Below, piece after piece: positions 1-8,825 of a stretch of DNA of 64,000 nt (position 1 is its first letter; each line of letters opens with the position of its first letter). Source of the stretch: Leptolyngbya ohadii IS1. Lineage in GTDB: Bacteria; Cyanobacteriota; Cyanobacteriia; Elainellales; Elainellaceae. A program made the translations under genes and the position numbers. The stretch is taken from NCBI RefSeq assembly GCF_002215035.1, contig NZ_NKFP01000001.1, positions 741,501 to 805,500 of the forward strand, read 5' to 3'. The notes below the pieces were generated by a model. It made no database searches. It had not been told where the DNA came from and saw only the letters and a program-made list of their open reading frames with translations.

Positions 1-561
1 TGTACCCCATTGTCTAGACAGTCCTGATAAAACTTTAAGATAGAATCCCTTCTTGGTTCATTTGTTCTTATCTTGTTTCTTTTAATATATTTCAATCACC
101 TCACTTACTGAAATGCACTGCGGCTGGCACTTGATAATCCAACGCTTGGTGTAACCGTTGATGGTTGTAAAACTCGAAGTAATTCCCCAATTCCTCAATC
201 GCGACTGCGACCGTTGAATAATCCTTGAGATACACCTCCTCATATTTGACACTGCGCCAGAGCCGTTCGATAAAGATGTTGTCAAACGCTCGTCCTTTGC
301 CATCGTGCGAAATCCGAATGTCCCTGCTTTCCAGGTAACTCGTGAACGCTTGGCTTGTAAACTGACTGCCCTGGTCGGAGTTAAAAATTTGAGGTTGTCC
401 AATTTGTAACGCTTGTTCCAGTGCCACCAGACAGAAGTGGACATCCATCGTGTTGGACAATTGCCATGACAGGACATAGCGACTGTACCAATCAATGATC
501 GCAACCAGATACACAAACCCTTTGGCAAGGCGGATGTAAGTAATGTCGGTACTCCAAACTA

Positions 562-1770
562 GTGTTTAGTCAATCAATGATTGACGGGTAAAGTCGATGT
601 AATTTGACCCTGGCATCCGCCGTCGTAAAGCGCCAATCAATCCAGGTTTCTGCGTGATTGCGGTTGTCTTGCCAAGCTGCAACCTCCGTTTTGAGTGTCT
701 CTAAATTCTCAATGCGACGATCTAGACATTGACGGCTGAGAATACTCAATTCGATTTCTGCCATGTTTAACCCACTACCATGCTTGGGCGTATGGCAAAA
801 TTCCAGCCGACTCAAAATTCGCTGCGCTTCCTGTGGCTCAAACGCTTTGTAAAGCGATGCAGGGGAATGGGTGTTGAGGTTATCTTGAATCACAATCAGC
901 TTGTCTGCCTGGGCATAATCCGCATCAACTAACGTTTTGAGCAAGTGGGCATAATCTAATGCGGTGCGTCGCTGCGTCACCTCTACCCGCCGCCATCCCA
1001 CCATTGGTTCACACACCATAAACAGATTGGCTGTGCCATTGCGTTCATATTCATAATCGACTCGCTCCGGTTGCCCAGGTTCAGCAGGAATCGGCACCCG
1101 TGTTTCTTTGACTAACTGCTTGGTGGCTTCATCAATGCAAATCACTGGAATCTTCGAGTTGTAAGCACTGTGATACACCTCCAATACCGCTTCCATCCGC
1201 CAGACAAACTCCGCTGATTGCTCCGGCGGAATTACCCAACACTGTTGTCGCCACGGTTGCAGTTCGTTTTTTTCAGCACCTGTCGTACGCTTTCATGACT
1301 CATCTGTTCGACATACCCCAACTCAACCATCTGATCTGCCAGCAATCGCAACGTCCATCGTCCCTTGCCATCCGGTGCCTTGCTACAACGCAAGGCAACC
1401 AAGTGCGCTTCGACTTCGCCCGTGAGTTTCGGTTTTCGTCCCCCACCTGGACGGCATTTAAGCGCAGCTTCCAGCCCTTCCTCGACAAATCGTTGCCGCA
1501 CCCGCTCTATGGTTCTCAGGCTGATGTCGAGAGCTTCCTTGATATCCTGATCACGCCAACTTCCATTGGGCTGATTACGATCTGCCTTGAGCAGAATCCG
1601 CGCATGATTGATCGTGTACGCCGCCCGTTTCCCGGTCGTGACGATTTGTTCAAGCGACTGTCGTTCTGACTCGCTCAAGCTCACCACGTACTTCTTCACC
1701 ATGCCAGCACCTGGAACGCACTGACTTTATCTTACTCCACCTACTCGTCATCCTTTCGTTGACTGAACAC
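562..1770 (-). mobile_element. IS630-family insertion sequence nested in the IS3 element
   Basis: The element is 1209 bp and is flanked by TA at 560-561 and 1771-1772, the target typical of the IS630/Tc1 superfamily. Its ends are inverted repeats: GTGTTTAGTCAA at the left, and the complement of TTGACTGAACAC at the right. Excising it together with one TA restores the IS3 orfB frame precisely. This shows that it inserted after the IS3 element. It carries a transposase in two overlapping frames. Confidence 0.92.
570..1702 (-). CDS. IS630-family transposase in two frames (1702-1232 and about 1275-570)
   Basis: The upstream frame (1702-1232) is a helix-turn-helix N-terminal half with SLRTIERVRQRFVEEG and a GGGRKPKL linker. 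The downstream frame carries the DDE core: CIDEATKQL (first Asp), IQDNLNTHS (second Asp) and NMAEIELSIL (Glu). The frames can be joined at a run of seven A on the coding strand (1267-1273) just after RQVLKK. This is the usual layout for IS630 elements that use programmed frameshifting. All three acidic residues are present, so the element may be active. Confidence 0.85.
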
Positions 1771-2125
1771 TAGGTTTGGTGCATCAATCGTCAGTCCTCG
1801 CAGCAGGTAGGGATAACGGCGTACATTATCAGCAGGGACGGTCGTGCGCGGACAGGGATAGATTGCCTCAATGCCCATCTGCCGCATTAACCTTTGCACT
1901 CGCTTGTGATTGACCACTTCTCCTTGTGTTCTGAGCCATGCCGTCATCCGACGAATGCCATAAAACGGAGTCTTCGTGTACTGAGCATCAATCAGATTCA
2001 TCAGATGCAACTCGTAAGCGTCTACTGCAACGGGCTTGTAGTACCAACTGGAACGCGCTAAATCGAGCAATTCGCATTGACGCGCCACGCTGATATCCGG
2101 GTGGTTTGGCTCCACTAATTGCCGT

Positions 2126-2416
2126 TTATGGTCGAGCGGCAATACCAGATTTTTTTTTCAACCAGTCCAACTCAACTTTGAGTTGCCCAATCTGCTGATA
2201 CAAGCTCGCCGTTAAGTCCTCTTGTTCCTTCTGGCTTTGGGCACGCCGTGACGAGAAGATGCTGGGCAACTCATCGAGCAGATGTTTCTTCCACTGGTGA
2301 ATCTGCGTCGGATGCACCCCGTGTTTGGTTGCCAGTTCATTCACCGTTTTCAGTCCTTTGATCGCTTCGATGGCAACCTTGGCTTTGAACTCTGCACTGT
2401 GCTGTTTGCGCTGCAT
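2126..2416 (-). CDS. IS3 orfA, transposase DNA-binding subunit
   Basis: This 96-residue protein has an HTH_8/Tnp_1 fold (FKAKVAIEAIKG...ELATKHGVHPTQIHQWKK), followed by a leucine-zipper-like coiled coil (QQIGQLKVELDWLKKK). It ends just past the A9 slippage run where the ribosome can shift -1 into orfB. OrfA recognises the terminal repeats as part of the OrfAB fusion. It is intact, but its partner orfB is disrupted. Confidence 0.9.
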   Translation of the reverse strand: MQRKQHSAEFKAKVAIEAIKGLKTVNELATKHGVHPTQIHQWKKHLLDELPSIFSSRRAQSQKEQEDLTASLYQQIGQLKVELDWLKKKSGIAARP

Positions 2417-2495
2417 ACCTTGATTGTCTCCGTAGTTCTGCTGGTTCTGCGAGCAGCGACTCTATCTTATTCCTCTGTTTAGTTTTCGGGGTACA

Positions 2496-2740
2496 TCATA
2501 ACCCTGACTGATCATCACTGGGTGGAAAGCATTACTGGTCGTCACTCCGTAGACATCATCACTTGCGCCTCCGATGCGATCGGGTAAAACAACAGTTTCA
2601 ACATTGATCACCTGTATCGTTGTACTTTCGATCCACTGATTTACAGCACTCACAACCTCCGAGAAAGGTTCATACTCGGCAGGTCCGCCAAAAGGTCCTC
2701 GGTCAGTAATCCGAGGCGCAAAATCTTTGTACTTAATCAA
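2496..2740 (-). pseudogene. Small cyanobacterial hypothetical gene, 3' part cut off by the IS3 element
   Basis: The frame starts with TTG at 2740 and encodes a protein beginning MIKYKDFAPRIT. It contains DRGPFGGP and VINVETVVLPDRI and then runs into the IS3 tip at 2495. A homologue with the missing C-terminus, ending in CVRVWYRE, lies at 32592-33826 and is itself broken by another IS. The protein is a short cyanobacterial family whose function I do not know. An IS701-type element ends 9 bp upstream, so its promoter is probably also displaced. The rest of this copy should lie just outside the window before position 1. Confidence 0.75.
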
Positions 2741-2748
2741 ATCCTCTT

Positions 2749-4148
2749 TACCCCTCTTCCATCATTTAAGCAGAGTTAAAGAGGACGCGCCGTAGCAAAA
2801 GGTCATGCATGATGGGGCAATAAAACTGCTGCATCCGCTGGATTAATTGGATAAATCCCTGGATGAAGGATGGGATTTCAAACACCTCAAGCCAGGGTTT
2901 GAGTCGGTTTAAAGCAATCCAGGGCTCAATCACTAAGCGCAGGTTGTTCAGCAGGTGTTTCCAACCCCGTTGGCTATTCCACCAAGAGTGTTGGGCAAAT
3001 ATCTGGTGAGACAAAGGGCATTCCCGATTGAAGGCATCAGCGAACAAACTCACCATCGTGAAAGCACTCATGACAATCTCCCACCATCGCTCAATCTGCT
3101 TGTAATGGGTCACGCGAAAATCCGCCCATCCCAGAGCATCTTTACTCTGCTTGAGTCCATACTCAATCCAGGTTCGTTCGCCGTAGCGATCCCCAATCTC
3201 ATCGAGTTTGACCTCCGGCGCATTGCTCATTACATAAGTGGTTGAGTTGTCCGGTAACGTTTGTGGGTTAGTCGTTAACAACCAGTAGCGAACCGTTCGA
3301 CGTTTCCCATAAATAATCTCGCTGCGATAGCGAACTTCGGTTTTGCCATTGCTAAAGGTCCGCCGAAAGGCTTGCCAGGGTTCACAGGTTACCTCTTGGT
3401 CTTGGGGCAACCACATCCCGTGGTTCGACCGGATCGCCACGATGTAGGGCAGATTCAACGACTCCAATACACGGATAAAGTTGACTTTACTTTCGCCGTA
3501 CAGACTATCGGCAAGCACTAATTCAAACCGAAATCCCAGCGATAGCAGTTCACGGATCATCTCCGCAGCAATCTGCGGTTTCGTTTTGTACTCATCACCC
3601 GCTTTGAGCCGCTCTTTGGGCTTGTAAACCTCAAACGATAGGGGCAATATCATGCCACGAAATAGGGCATAAGCGGTCACTGCCACGATGCCATTTTCCT
3701 TCTTACCCACATTGCCGATGTATTGTCGCTTGACGTAATCGGTGTGCTTCCCCTTTTTACAGTCGCCCGTTTCGTCAATCAACAGAATCACGGCTTGCCC
3801 GTCTAGGAGCTTGAGGATGAGCTTTAAGCGAATCTGTCGCAATCGCGTCACCGACCAGGGCGATTTCGTCAATAGGTGGTGTAAGCCTTGCTCATTGTCT
3901 AAGCCCACTGCTTTCGCAATGGCTGGTAGCGTTTTGCGTTTTAGTTCTGAGATCATGCCCACATGCAGGTATTTGAAGGCTTCAAAGCTTCGCACTTCGG
4001 GAAACAACGGGGCATACCATTCACAATATTCATCGACAAAGCGCAGGGTAGGACGAGCCGCACGAGGTTCTACCATCACCGCCTCCACGTCTGCAAGAAC
4101 CACCCTTCTAGTCTAATTTTTCCTCTCCAATATGATGGAAGAGGGGTA
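2749..4148 (-). mobile_element. IS701-type insertion sequence
   Basis: The 17-base sequence TACCCCTCTTCCATCAT occurs at 2749-2765 and inverted at 4132-4148, bracketing one transposase gene. The element is about 1.4 kb. I could not find a convincing target duplication at the two flanks, so the exact tips may be off by a few bases. It separates the truncated SDR fragment (4186-4487) from the truncated small gene (2496-2740), two genes whose homologues are also close neighbours at 30893-33826. Confidence 0.8.
2766..4103 (-). CDS. IS701-family transposase
   Basis: The protein has 445 residues, a normal length for IS701 transposases. Its DDE core is visible: LLIDETGDCKKG (first Asp), LVLADSLYGES (second Asp), and WIEYGLKQSKDALGWADFR (Glu). 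The listed start is GTG; an ATG nine codons later (MVEP...) is an alternative. The frame is uninterrupted and the ends are paired, so the element looks potentially functional. Confidence 0.88.
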   Translation of the reverse strand: MVLADVEAVMVEPRAARPTLRFVDEYCEWYAPLFPEVRSFEAFKYLHVGMISELKRKTLPAIAKAVGLDNEQGLHHLLTKSPWSVTRLRQIRLKLILKLLDGQAVILLIDETGDCKKGKHTDYVKRQYIGNVGKKENGIVAVTAYALFRGMILPLSFEVYKPKERLKAGDEYKTKPQIAAEMIRELLSLGFRFELVLADSLYGESKVNFIRVLESLNLPYIVAIRSNHGMWLPQDQEVTCEPWQAFRRTFSNGKTEVRYRSEIIYGKRRTVRYWLLTTNPQTLPDNSTTYVMSNAPEVKLDEIGDRYGERTWIEYGLKQSKDALGWADFRVTHYKQIERWWEIVMSAFTMVSLFADAFNRECPLSHQIFAQHSWWNSQRGWKHLLNNLRLVIEPWIALNRLKPWLEVFEIPSFIQGFIQLIQRMQQFYCPIMHDLLLRRVLFNSA

Positions 4149-4185
4149 TCTTGCAACATCATCTTGTTTCTATTACTTCAATGAT

Positions 4186-4487
4186 TTAGCTCATTTGTCC
4201 AATTGGTCGAACAATGATTTCATTCACATCCACCTCTGCGGGTTGCTCAATCGCAGATGCGATCGCACGTGCGATTACATCTGCTGGAATCACTGCTTCA
4301 CGAAATCCCTCCACCCATTCCGCTGCTTCAGTATCCGTGATCGTGCTGGCAAGTTCGGTTTCCGTCACTCCAGGCGAAATCACTGTAACTCGGATGTCTG
4401 TCGATTCTTGTCGCAGTCCTTCGGAAATCGTCCACACTGCAAACTTAGTGGCGCAGTATATGGCTGCGGTTGGATAGACGTTGTGAA
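4186..4487 (-). pseudogene. 3' fragment of an SDR oxidoreductase gene
   Basis: The last roughly 100 codons closely match the C-terminal part of the intact SDR at 30893-31627: SEGLRQES, ISPGVTETELAS and a terminal IVRPIGQMS. Homology stops abruptly at about 4487, upstream of the catalytic Tyr-Lys region, so the Rossmann half is missing. Together with the truncated small gene at 2496 it mirrors the gene order SDR - (CPBP) - small gene at 30893-33826. This points to a duplicated segment later damaged by IS insertion and deletion. Confidence 0.85.
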
Positions 4488-4563
4488 CATACGTTTAGGT
4501 TTGCAATTACACAATCGGAGCAAGTTCAGAATCTGTGAATTTCGGAGGAGAAAGGGTCACTGA

Positions 4564-5427
4564 TTATTTCTGTTGAAGGAAGTCCAGTAACAAGGGATTG
4601 ACCTGATCGGCGTGAGTCCAGTTGATGGCGTGCGGTCCGCCAGGAATGACAACCAGTTGACTGTTTTTAATCAGCTTTGGAAGTCTTGCTGCGGTAGACT
4701 CAAGTGGCAAGATGCGATCGCTATCTCCATGAATAATTAGAGTCGGCACATCAATGCGGGGCAGATCATCGCGGAAATCGGTGAGCCAGGAAGGTACACA
4801 GTCCAAAGTCCCTTTAGCAGAAGCCCCTGCTGCTACATTCCAACTAGCTTGAATTGCTTCATTGCTGATGCGACCCCGCTTTGCGGGCAGCGCTTCGCGA
4901 TCGCCCAGCAGCACATCCACATTAAAGAATTCTCTGAAAAATGCAGAGAAGTAGGCTGGACGGTCTTCAACAATCGCTTTCATAATGTCGTCAAAAACGC
5001 TTTGATCAACACCCTCTGGATTGTCGTCTGTCTTTAACAGAAACGGTGGAACGGGAGCCATCAGCACGGCTTTCTGCACCCGCTCTGAGCCGTATTTACC
5101 AAGATAACGTGTGACTTCACCTGTTCCCATTGAGAAACCGACCAGCACGGTATTTTGCAAGTCAAGCTTGGTCATGAGTGCATTCAAATCGGCGGCGAAG
5201 GTATCGTAGTCATAGCCAGATGAAGGCTGGCTGGAGTTGCCAAATCCTCGGCGATCGTAGGTAATGACTCGATATCCTGCATTCAGTAAAACTAAAACCT
5301 GCTTCTCCCAGGAATGTCCGTTCAATGGAAATCCATGAATTAGTACAATCGGTTGTCCTGTTCCAAGATCTTCGTAGTAGATATCAATATTTGCAGAGTT
5401 TTCTTGACCAACGGTAATGTAAGGCAT
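4564..5427 (-). CDS. Alpha/beta hydrolase (non-heme chloroperoxidase/arylesterase type)
   Basis: From the ATG at 5427, which follows a GGAGA ribosome site, the product is about 287 residues. It shows HGFPLNGHSW (oxyanion region), the nucleophile elbow GFSMGTGE, the acid HGDSDRILP, and the catalytic His in GGPHAINWTHAD. This is the layout of the cofactor-free haloperoxidase/esterase group, which hydrolyses esters and can show perhydrolase activity. An in-frame ATG 16 codons upstream is less likely. The natural substrate cannot be read from sequence. It stands first in a series of minus-strand small-molecule enzymes. Confidence 0.85.
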   Translation of the reverse strand: MPYITVGQENSANIDIYYEDLGTGQPIVLIHGFPLNGHSWEKQVLVLLNAGYRVITYDRRGFGNSSQPSSGYDYDTFAADLNALMTKLDLQNTVLVGFSMGTGEVTRYLGKYGSERVQKAVLMAPVPPFLLKTDDNPEGVDQSVFDDIMKAIVEDRPAYFSAFFREFFNVDVLLGDREALPAKRGRISNEAIQASWNVAAGASAKGTLDCVPSWLTDFRDDLPRIDVPTLIIHGDSDRILPLESTAARLPKLIKNSQLVVIPGGPHAINWTHADQVNPLLLDFLQQK

Positions 5428-5499
5428 GAGAGGTTTCTCCGTTGTAAATTGATGATGTGTTTTTGTCTGTGGCATCAGAGGCTATGTTAGGCAGCAAAA

Positions 5500-5856
5500 T
5501 CACCGCGCACCCCGGCTGATGCGACGAAACCAGGCCCCACTTGCTGCTCCTGCTAAAGCGATTATGGAGTAAACCGCTAAAGAAGCGACTCCAACAAGAA
5601 TTAACGAACTGCCGGGCAGAACTGGAATAAAAAGCATATACGTCAGTTGACCAAGAACAATACCGGCATAGTGTGACCAAACATGTTTAGGCCGAGCAAA
5701 GCCAACGATAAGGCCAACAATAAGAAGTGCTACAGAATAATAAAAACCTTCCGCATCCCACGGTTCGACCTGCCCGGATAAAAATGGTGACAAGGCCCAG
5801 ACCATTGCGCCGCCCACAAACGAGAACAAAAAACTTATCGCTAACTCTCTTTTCAT
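5500..5856 (-). CDS. Small integral membrane protein, unknown function
   Basis: The 118-residue product has about four hydrophobic segments (residues about 8-25, 40-55, 64-80 and 84-105) and ends with a basic tail (RRISRGAR). I do not recognise a named domain. The gene lies between a hydrolase and a SnoaL-like gene on the same strand. Confidence 0.6.
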   Translation of the reverse strand: MKRELAISFLFSFVGGAMVWALSPFLSGQVEPWDAEGFYYSVALLIVGLIVGFARPKHVWSHYAGIVLGQLTYMLFIPVLPGSSLILVGVASLAVYSIIALAGAASGAWFRRISRGAR

Positions 5857-5957
5857 CAGACTTTATGGTAATAAAGTGCTCAGCATCTCAATGGACAAAT
5901 AGGCTGCAAGAAGATAGCGTTCCGGTGCAGCGTATGATTAGGCATCGTAGGCTGCTA

Positions 5958-6428
5958 TTACACCTCGAACTCCGGCTGGTTCGGAGCGATTTTGATGGTC
6001 CAAGTCCCTTTCTGACTGAACGTGCGAGCGGTCGCGAAAGTATCCTCCATGAACTGAAAGTACACGATCTTCCCGTTGCGCCCCTTTGCGTGAATCGAGA
6101 ACGGTGAGGTCGCCGCCTTGCTCAGCGAAACCGAGCGGTACGTGAACCTGCCGAACACAGCAACGTTTTCACCTTCACCGAAGAGGGCGGTAACGGTGAA
6201 GTCCTCATGCGTCCACCATTTCGCAACCCCGGAGAACGTATCGATGAACGCTTGGGGACCTTTGGAGGTTCCCGTCCAAGGCAAGATTTGCTTCAGTTCA
6301 GGGTTTTCGAAATTCAGGGAAATGTATGTTGCGTCCTCCGCGACGAGTCGATGGGCGGCCGTCTCGATCTTTTCGGGTGCCGTATTTGCCAGAAACTCTT
6401 TGATCACTTCGGTCGGTTGGGTACTCAT
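5958..6428 (-). CDS. SnoaL-like / NTF2-fold protein
   Basis: The 156-residue product has the shape of the NTF2-like cone fold: an N-terminal helix (VIKEFLANTAPEKIETAAHRLV), a strand with a conserved acidic/aromatic region (EDATYISLNFENPELKQILPW), and C-terminal strands. Members include ketosteroid isomerase-like enzymes and polyketide cyclases; many are uncharacterised. Two further NTF2-type genes occur in this window (10453 and 30231). GC content here is higher than in the neighbours, a possible sign of transfer. Confidence 0.75.
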   Translation of the reverse strand: MSTQPTEVIKEFLANTAPEKIETAAHRLVAEDATYISLNFENPELKQILPWTGTSKGPQAFIDTFSGVAKWWTHEDFTVTALFGEGENVAVFGRFTYRSVSLSKAATSPFSIHAKGRNGKIVYFQFMEDTFATARTFSQKGTWTIKIAPNQPEFEV

Positions 6429-6496
6429 GGTAACGATTCCTTTCTTTAGTTTTGTGGTGGTGAGTGTGTTTATCGCCTAACTATTGTGCCGATCGG

Positions 6497-7282
6497 CTAT
6501 TGCGCTACATACCCACCATCTACCATCAACGTTTCACCTGTTATGAACGATGCTAGGTCAGATGATAAAAACAGAACTGCATTTGCAACTTCAAGCGGTG
6601 TTCCAATTCGTCCGATCGGGTGAAGTCCTGTTACGTAAGCCTTTGCTTCATCCTGTCCACCTGTCGCTGCTTCAAACATATCTGTTTCGATTGCCGCTGG
6701 TGCAACGACATTGATGCGAATACCTGCCTTGGCATATTGGAGCGCAGCAGCTTTGGTTAAGCCTATTACCGCATGTTTACTCGCGGTGTAGAGGGGTACG
6801 CCAGGAAGTCCAACGACTCCATTCGCAGATGCCGTATTGACGATGCACATAGTGCCGCCAGAGGCGAACGCACCACTTCCCTGTTTCAACATCTGAGCAA
6901 TTTCATATTTCATCGACAACCAAACGCCTTTGACGTTGACGTTCATCATGCGCTCGTATTCAGCTTCTGTTTGCTCAATCAATGAGGGATTTTCACCGAC
7001 AGTTCCTGCATTATTAAAGGCAATATCCAACCGACCAAAAACGCTAACCGCTTTATCAACCATTGCTTGAACATCAGCTTCTTTCGTGACATCTGCTTGC
7101 ACAAAAATAGCCTCTCCGCCAGCTTCCTTGATCAACTGAACCGTTTCTTCACCTTCATCCATTCGACGACCCACTACCACCACCTTTGCTTGTTGTTGGG
7201 CATAAGCGATCGCGGTAGCACGACCAATTCCCGAAGTTCCGCCAGTGACAAGCGCAACTTTACCTGAGAGTTGTTGTGACAT
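6497..7282 (-). CDS. SDR family oxidoreductase (classical, glucose 1-dehydrogenase-like)
   Basis: The 261-residue product has the cofactor motif TGGTSGIG, NNAG at the second conserved site, a catalytic YTASKHA (Tyr-x-x-x-Lys), and the C-terminal GETLMVDGGY typical of classical SDRs. An Arg pair after the second strand (VVVGRR) suggests NADP preference, which is an inference. It reduces or oxidises a small carbonyl or alcohol substrate that the sequence does not identify. The start follows no strong Shine-Dalgarno site but fits family length. Confidence 0.9.
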   Translation of the reverse strand: MSQQLSGKVALVTGGTSGIGRATAIAYAQQQAKVVVVGRRMDEGEETVQLIKEAGGEAIFVQADVTKEADVQAMVDKAVSVFGRLDIAFNNAGTVGENPSLIEQTEAEYERMMNVNVKGVWLSMKYEIAQMLKQGSGAFASGGTMCIVNTASANGVVGLPGVPLYTASKHAVIGLTKAAALQYAKAGIRINVVAPAAIETDMFEAATGGQDEAKAYVTGLHPIGRIGTPLEVANAVLFLSSDLASFITGETLMVDGGYVAQ

Positions 7283-7433
7283 AGTGTTTTACCGGGTATG
7301 TGACTACTAATGTGATTATCAAATCGGCAATTTACTTACCAATAAGCCCGCGAATTGCTTCGCCCTGATGACAGATGCTGGGTCGGCCGAGTGCAGTGTC
7401 GGGTTATCCCGCCGCCCGCTCCGCCTGATGAAT

Positions 7434-7826
7434 TCAGCCTGGAATACGGGCGATGACCTTAATCTCGAAGTCGAACCCCCCTAGCCAGTTGATGCCGATC
7501 GCCGTCCAATTCGGATAAGGCACTTCCGGGAAGACTTCGCTTTTAACGGTCATGACCGTGCCGAACTGATTCTCGGGATCGGTATGAAAGGTCGTCACGT
7601 CGACGATATCGTCAAGCCCGCATCCACCTGCTTGCAGGGTCGCCTCGAGATTGGAGAATGCCAGGCGGACCTGAGCCTCAAAATCCGGCTCGGGCGAGCC
7701 ATCGCTGCGGCTGCCAACCTGACCAGACACGAACAGGAGGTCACCTGATCTGATCGCTGCGGAATAGGTCTGTGACGTGTAGAGGTCGTGCCGACCGGCG
7801 GGGAAAACGGCGTCACGCTGGGTCAT
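7434..7826 (-). CDS. RidA/YjgF family protein
   Basis: Starting at the ATG at 7826, placed 7 bases after GGAGA, the product has 130 residues and begins MTQRDAVFPAG. It shows LLFVSGQVG and the C-terminal IKVIARIPG of the RidA fold. RidA proteins deaminate reactive enamine/imine intermediates or are stress-related relatives; an Arg near the C-terminus (VIARIPG) matches the substrate-binding Arg of active members. A second RidA gene lies at 27698 and a 5' remnant at 33874. Confidence 0.85.
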   Translation of the reverse strand: MTQRDAVFPAGRHDLYTSQTYSAAIRSGDLLFVSGQVGSRSDGSPEPDFEAQVRLAFSNLEATLQAGGCGLDDIVDVTTFHTDPENQFGTVMTVKSEVFPEVPYPNWTAIGINWLGGFDFEIKVIARIPG

Positions 7827-8007
7827 ATTCTGTTTCTCCTGTTTCAATTTCGTCAGTTTGTATCGGGTAAGTTTGTCGCAGCAACTCAGTGACTCCTTGC
7901 GCGATCGCAATCAGGGCATGATTAACTGAGGAATCGTGAAGAGAACCAGTCTGAGATGTACCTTCATACCCAGAATCATTCTTACCTTGCACTAGTAAAT
8001 GCGTCAT
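7813..8007 (-). CDS. Small hypothetical protein upstream of ridA-like gene
   Basis: This 64-residue frame begins MTHLLVQGKN and is preceded by a good ribosome site (GAGGAAG, 4 bases before ATG). Its stop overlaps the RidA start by 14 bases, which suggests translational coupling. The product is polar, with one helix-like stretch (VNHALIAIAQGVTELLRQ). I recognise no family; it could also be the leftover 5' end of an older gene. Confidence 0.4.
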   Translation of the reverse strand: MTHLLVQGKNDSGYEGTSQTGSLHDSSVNHALIAIAQGVTELLRQTYPIQTDEIETGETEYDPA

Positions 8008-8194
8008 AGAATCTTCCTCAATGAAATACTGATTTACAATTGACTAAATCAATACGCAGGAATTCAGTTGTTGACATGGTTCAAAAAACGGTGATTTTGT
8101 TCAGCGGAATAGGCAAAGTCTAGTCATCAAAATTAGATGGCTTCCAGCACTTACAAACAAGTCAGATATGAATTGGGAGCAAAGATCGGGGAAC

Positions 8195-8752
8195 TTAATG
8201 ACTGGCAGCAATAATCGCTGCCGTTAACTCCGCCGTGTTCCAGTGTCCGATATACCGAATTCCATTGATAAACAGGGCTGGGGCAGTGGTTACTCCACTC
8301 TCTATTCCGCCTTCGATATCTTCATTGATGCGATCGACATGCACTTGTTTAGACAACTCTTTGAGAAATTGAGGAATGTCAAGCCCTAAATCATTGGCGT
8401 ACTCGACAAGATAACCGTCCTCCAACCTTTGTTGATGGTCAAACAAAGTATCGCTCATTAACCAAAACTGTCCTTGGGCGGCGGCAGCTTCGGCAGCTTG
8501 GGCTGCCCGTTGAGCATGGGGATGAATCTGTGTTTGTGGAAAATGACGGAAGATGAAGCATAAATAATCTTCTCCAAAAGCAGCACTAAGCTCTCGTTTG
8601 ATCGCTTTAATCAGCTTGTAAACGTCCGCACTTCTAGGGCATTGATAGTCTCCATACATCACCAGCACGACTCTTGCACCTAGCACACCTTGCATCCAAT
8701 CTTGAGTTGAAGGTGGTACAAGTAAAGACCTGTGGCTACGATCGTCGCTCAT
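8195..8752 (-). CDS. DsbA-like thioredoxin-fold protein with a CPRS active-site motif
   Basis: The 185-residue product matches the DsbA/NhaA C-terminal-like thioredoxin family: MYGDYQCPRSADVY at the active-site position, FIFRHFPQ, a helical insertion, and the cis-Pro loop VTTAPALFING. The active site is CPRS rather than CxxC, so only one Cys remains; this argues for a peroxidase-, chaperone- or transferase-like role instead of disulfide oxidation. No signal peptide is visible, so it is probably cytoplasmic. Copy A of the 127-bp promoter module (8824-8950) lies directly upstream and is oriented toward it. Confidence 0.82.
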   Translation of the reverse strand: MSDDRSHRSLLVPPSTQDWMQGVLGARVVLVMYGDYQCPRSADVYKLIKAIKRELSAAFGEDYLCFIFRHFPQTQIHPHAQRAAQAAEAAAAQGQFWLMSDTLFDHQQRLEDGYLVEYANDLGLDIPQFLKELSKQVHVDRINEDIEGGIESGVTTAPALFINGIRYIGHWNTAELTAAIIAASH

Positions 8753-8825
8753 TTTTTACATCTGTATCAAGCATGGAACCGTGCAATTTACTTGCTCGAT
8801 CACTTGACTGCATCTCTACTTTCAT
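8736..8825 (-). CDS. Possible 29-residue leader peptide ahead of the DsbA-like gene
   Basis: A short frame starts at the ATG at 8825, inside the end of promoter module copy A, and overlaps the DsbA-like start by 17 bases in another frame. It contains DRASKLHGSML, which resembles GRANKLYDSML in the 45-residue frame at the equivalent place after module copy C (20049-20186). Its translation is unproven; it may simply be conserved as part of duplicated upstream DNA. Confidence 0.3.
   Translation of the reverse strand: MKVEMQSSDRASKLHGSMLDTDVKNERRS

Larger units (their letters stand above)
101..2158 (-). pseudogene. IS3 orfB transposase (DDE integrase core), split by an IS630 insertion
   Basis: The N-terminal part (about 2158-1773) has the HTH_21-like region with YGIRRMTAWL. 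The C-terminal part (560-101) holds the rve integrase core, with DQGSQF around the second Asp and a downstream DNIFIERLWRSVKYEE segment with the catalytic Glu. Removing 562-1770 plus one copy of TA rejoins the frame exactly across ...APNLVWSTDITY..., so the only lesion is the insertion. OrfB would be made by -1 frameshifting from orfA on a run of nine A on the coding strand (2150-2158). The present copy cannot make intact transposase. Confidence 0.88.
1..2495 (-). mobile_element. IS3-family insertion sequence, interrupted by an IS630-family element
   Basis: Both tips carry TGTACCCC: directly at 1-8 and inverted at 2488-2495. The ends therefore follow the TG...CA rule of IS3 elements. A subterminal motif AAGATAGA followed by similar bases is also shared between the ends. 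The element contains orfA (2126-2416) and orfB on the minus strand; orfB is split by the nested element at 562-1770. Without the insert it would be about 1.28 kb, normal for the family. It sits inside the small gene at 2496-2740. The target duplication cannot be checked because the window begins exactly at the left tip. Confidence 0.85.

Noticed and set aside
82-528. Open frame opposite-phase to the IS3 integrase
   Set aside because: It overlaps the rve core in another frame and has no recognisable motif; a shadow frame.
1295-1669. Plus-strand frame over the IS630 transposase
   Set aside because: Antisense to a clear helix-turn-helix; no ribosome site or family resemblance.
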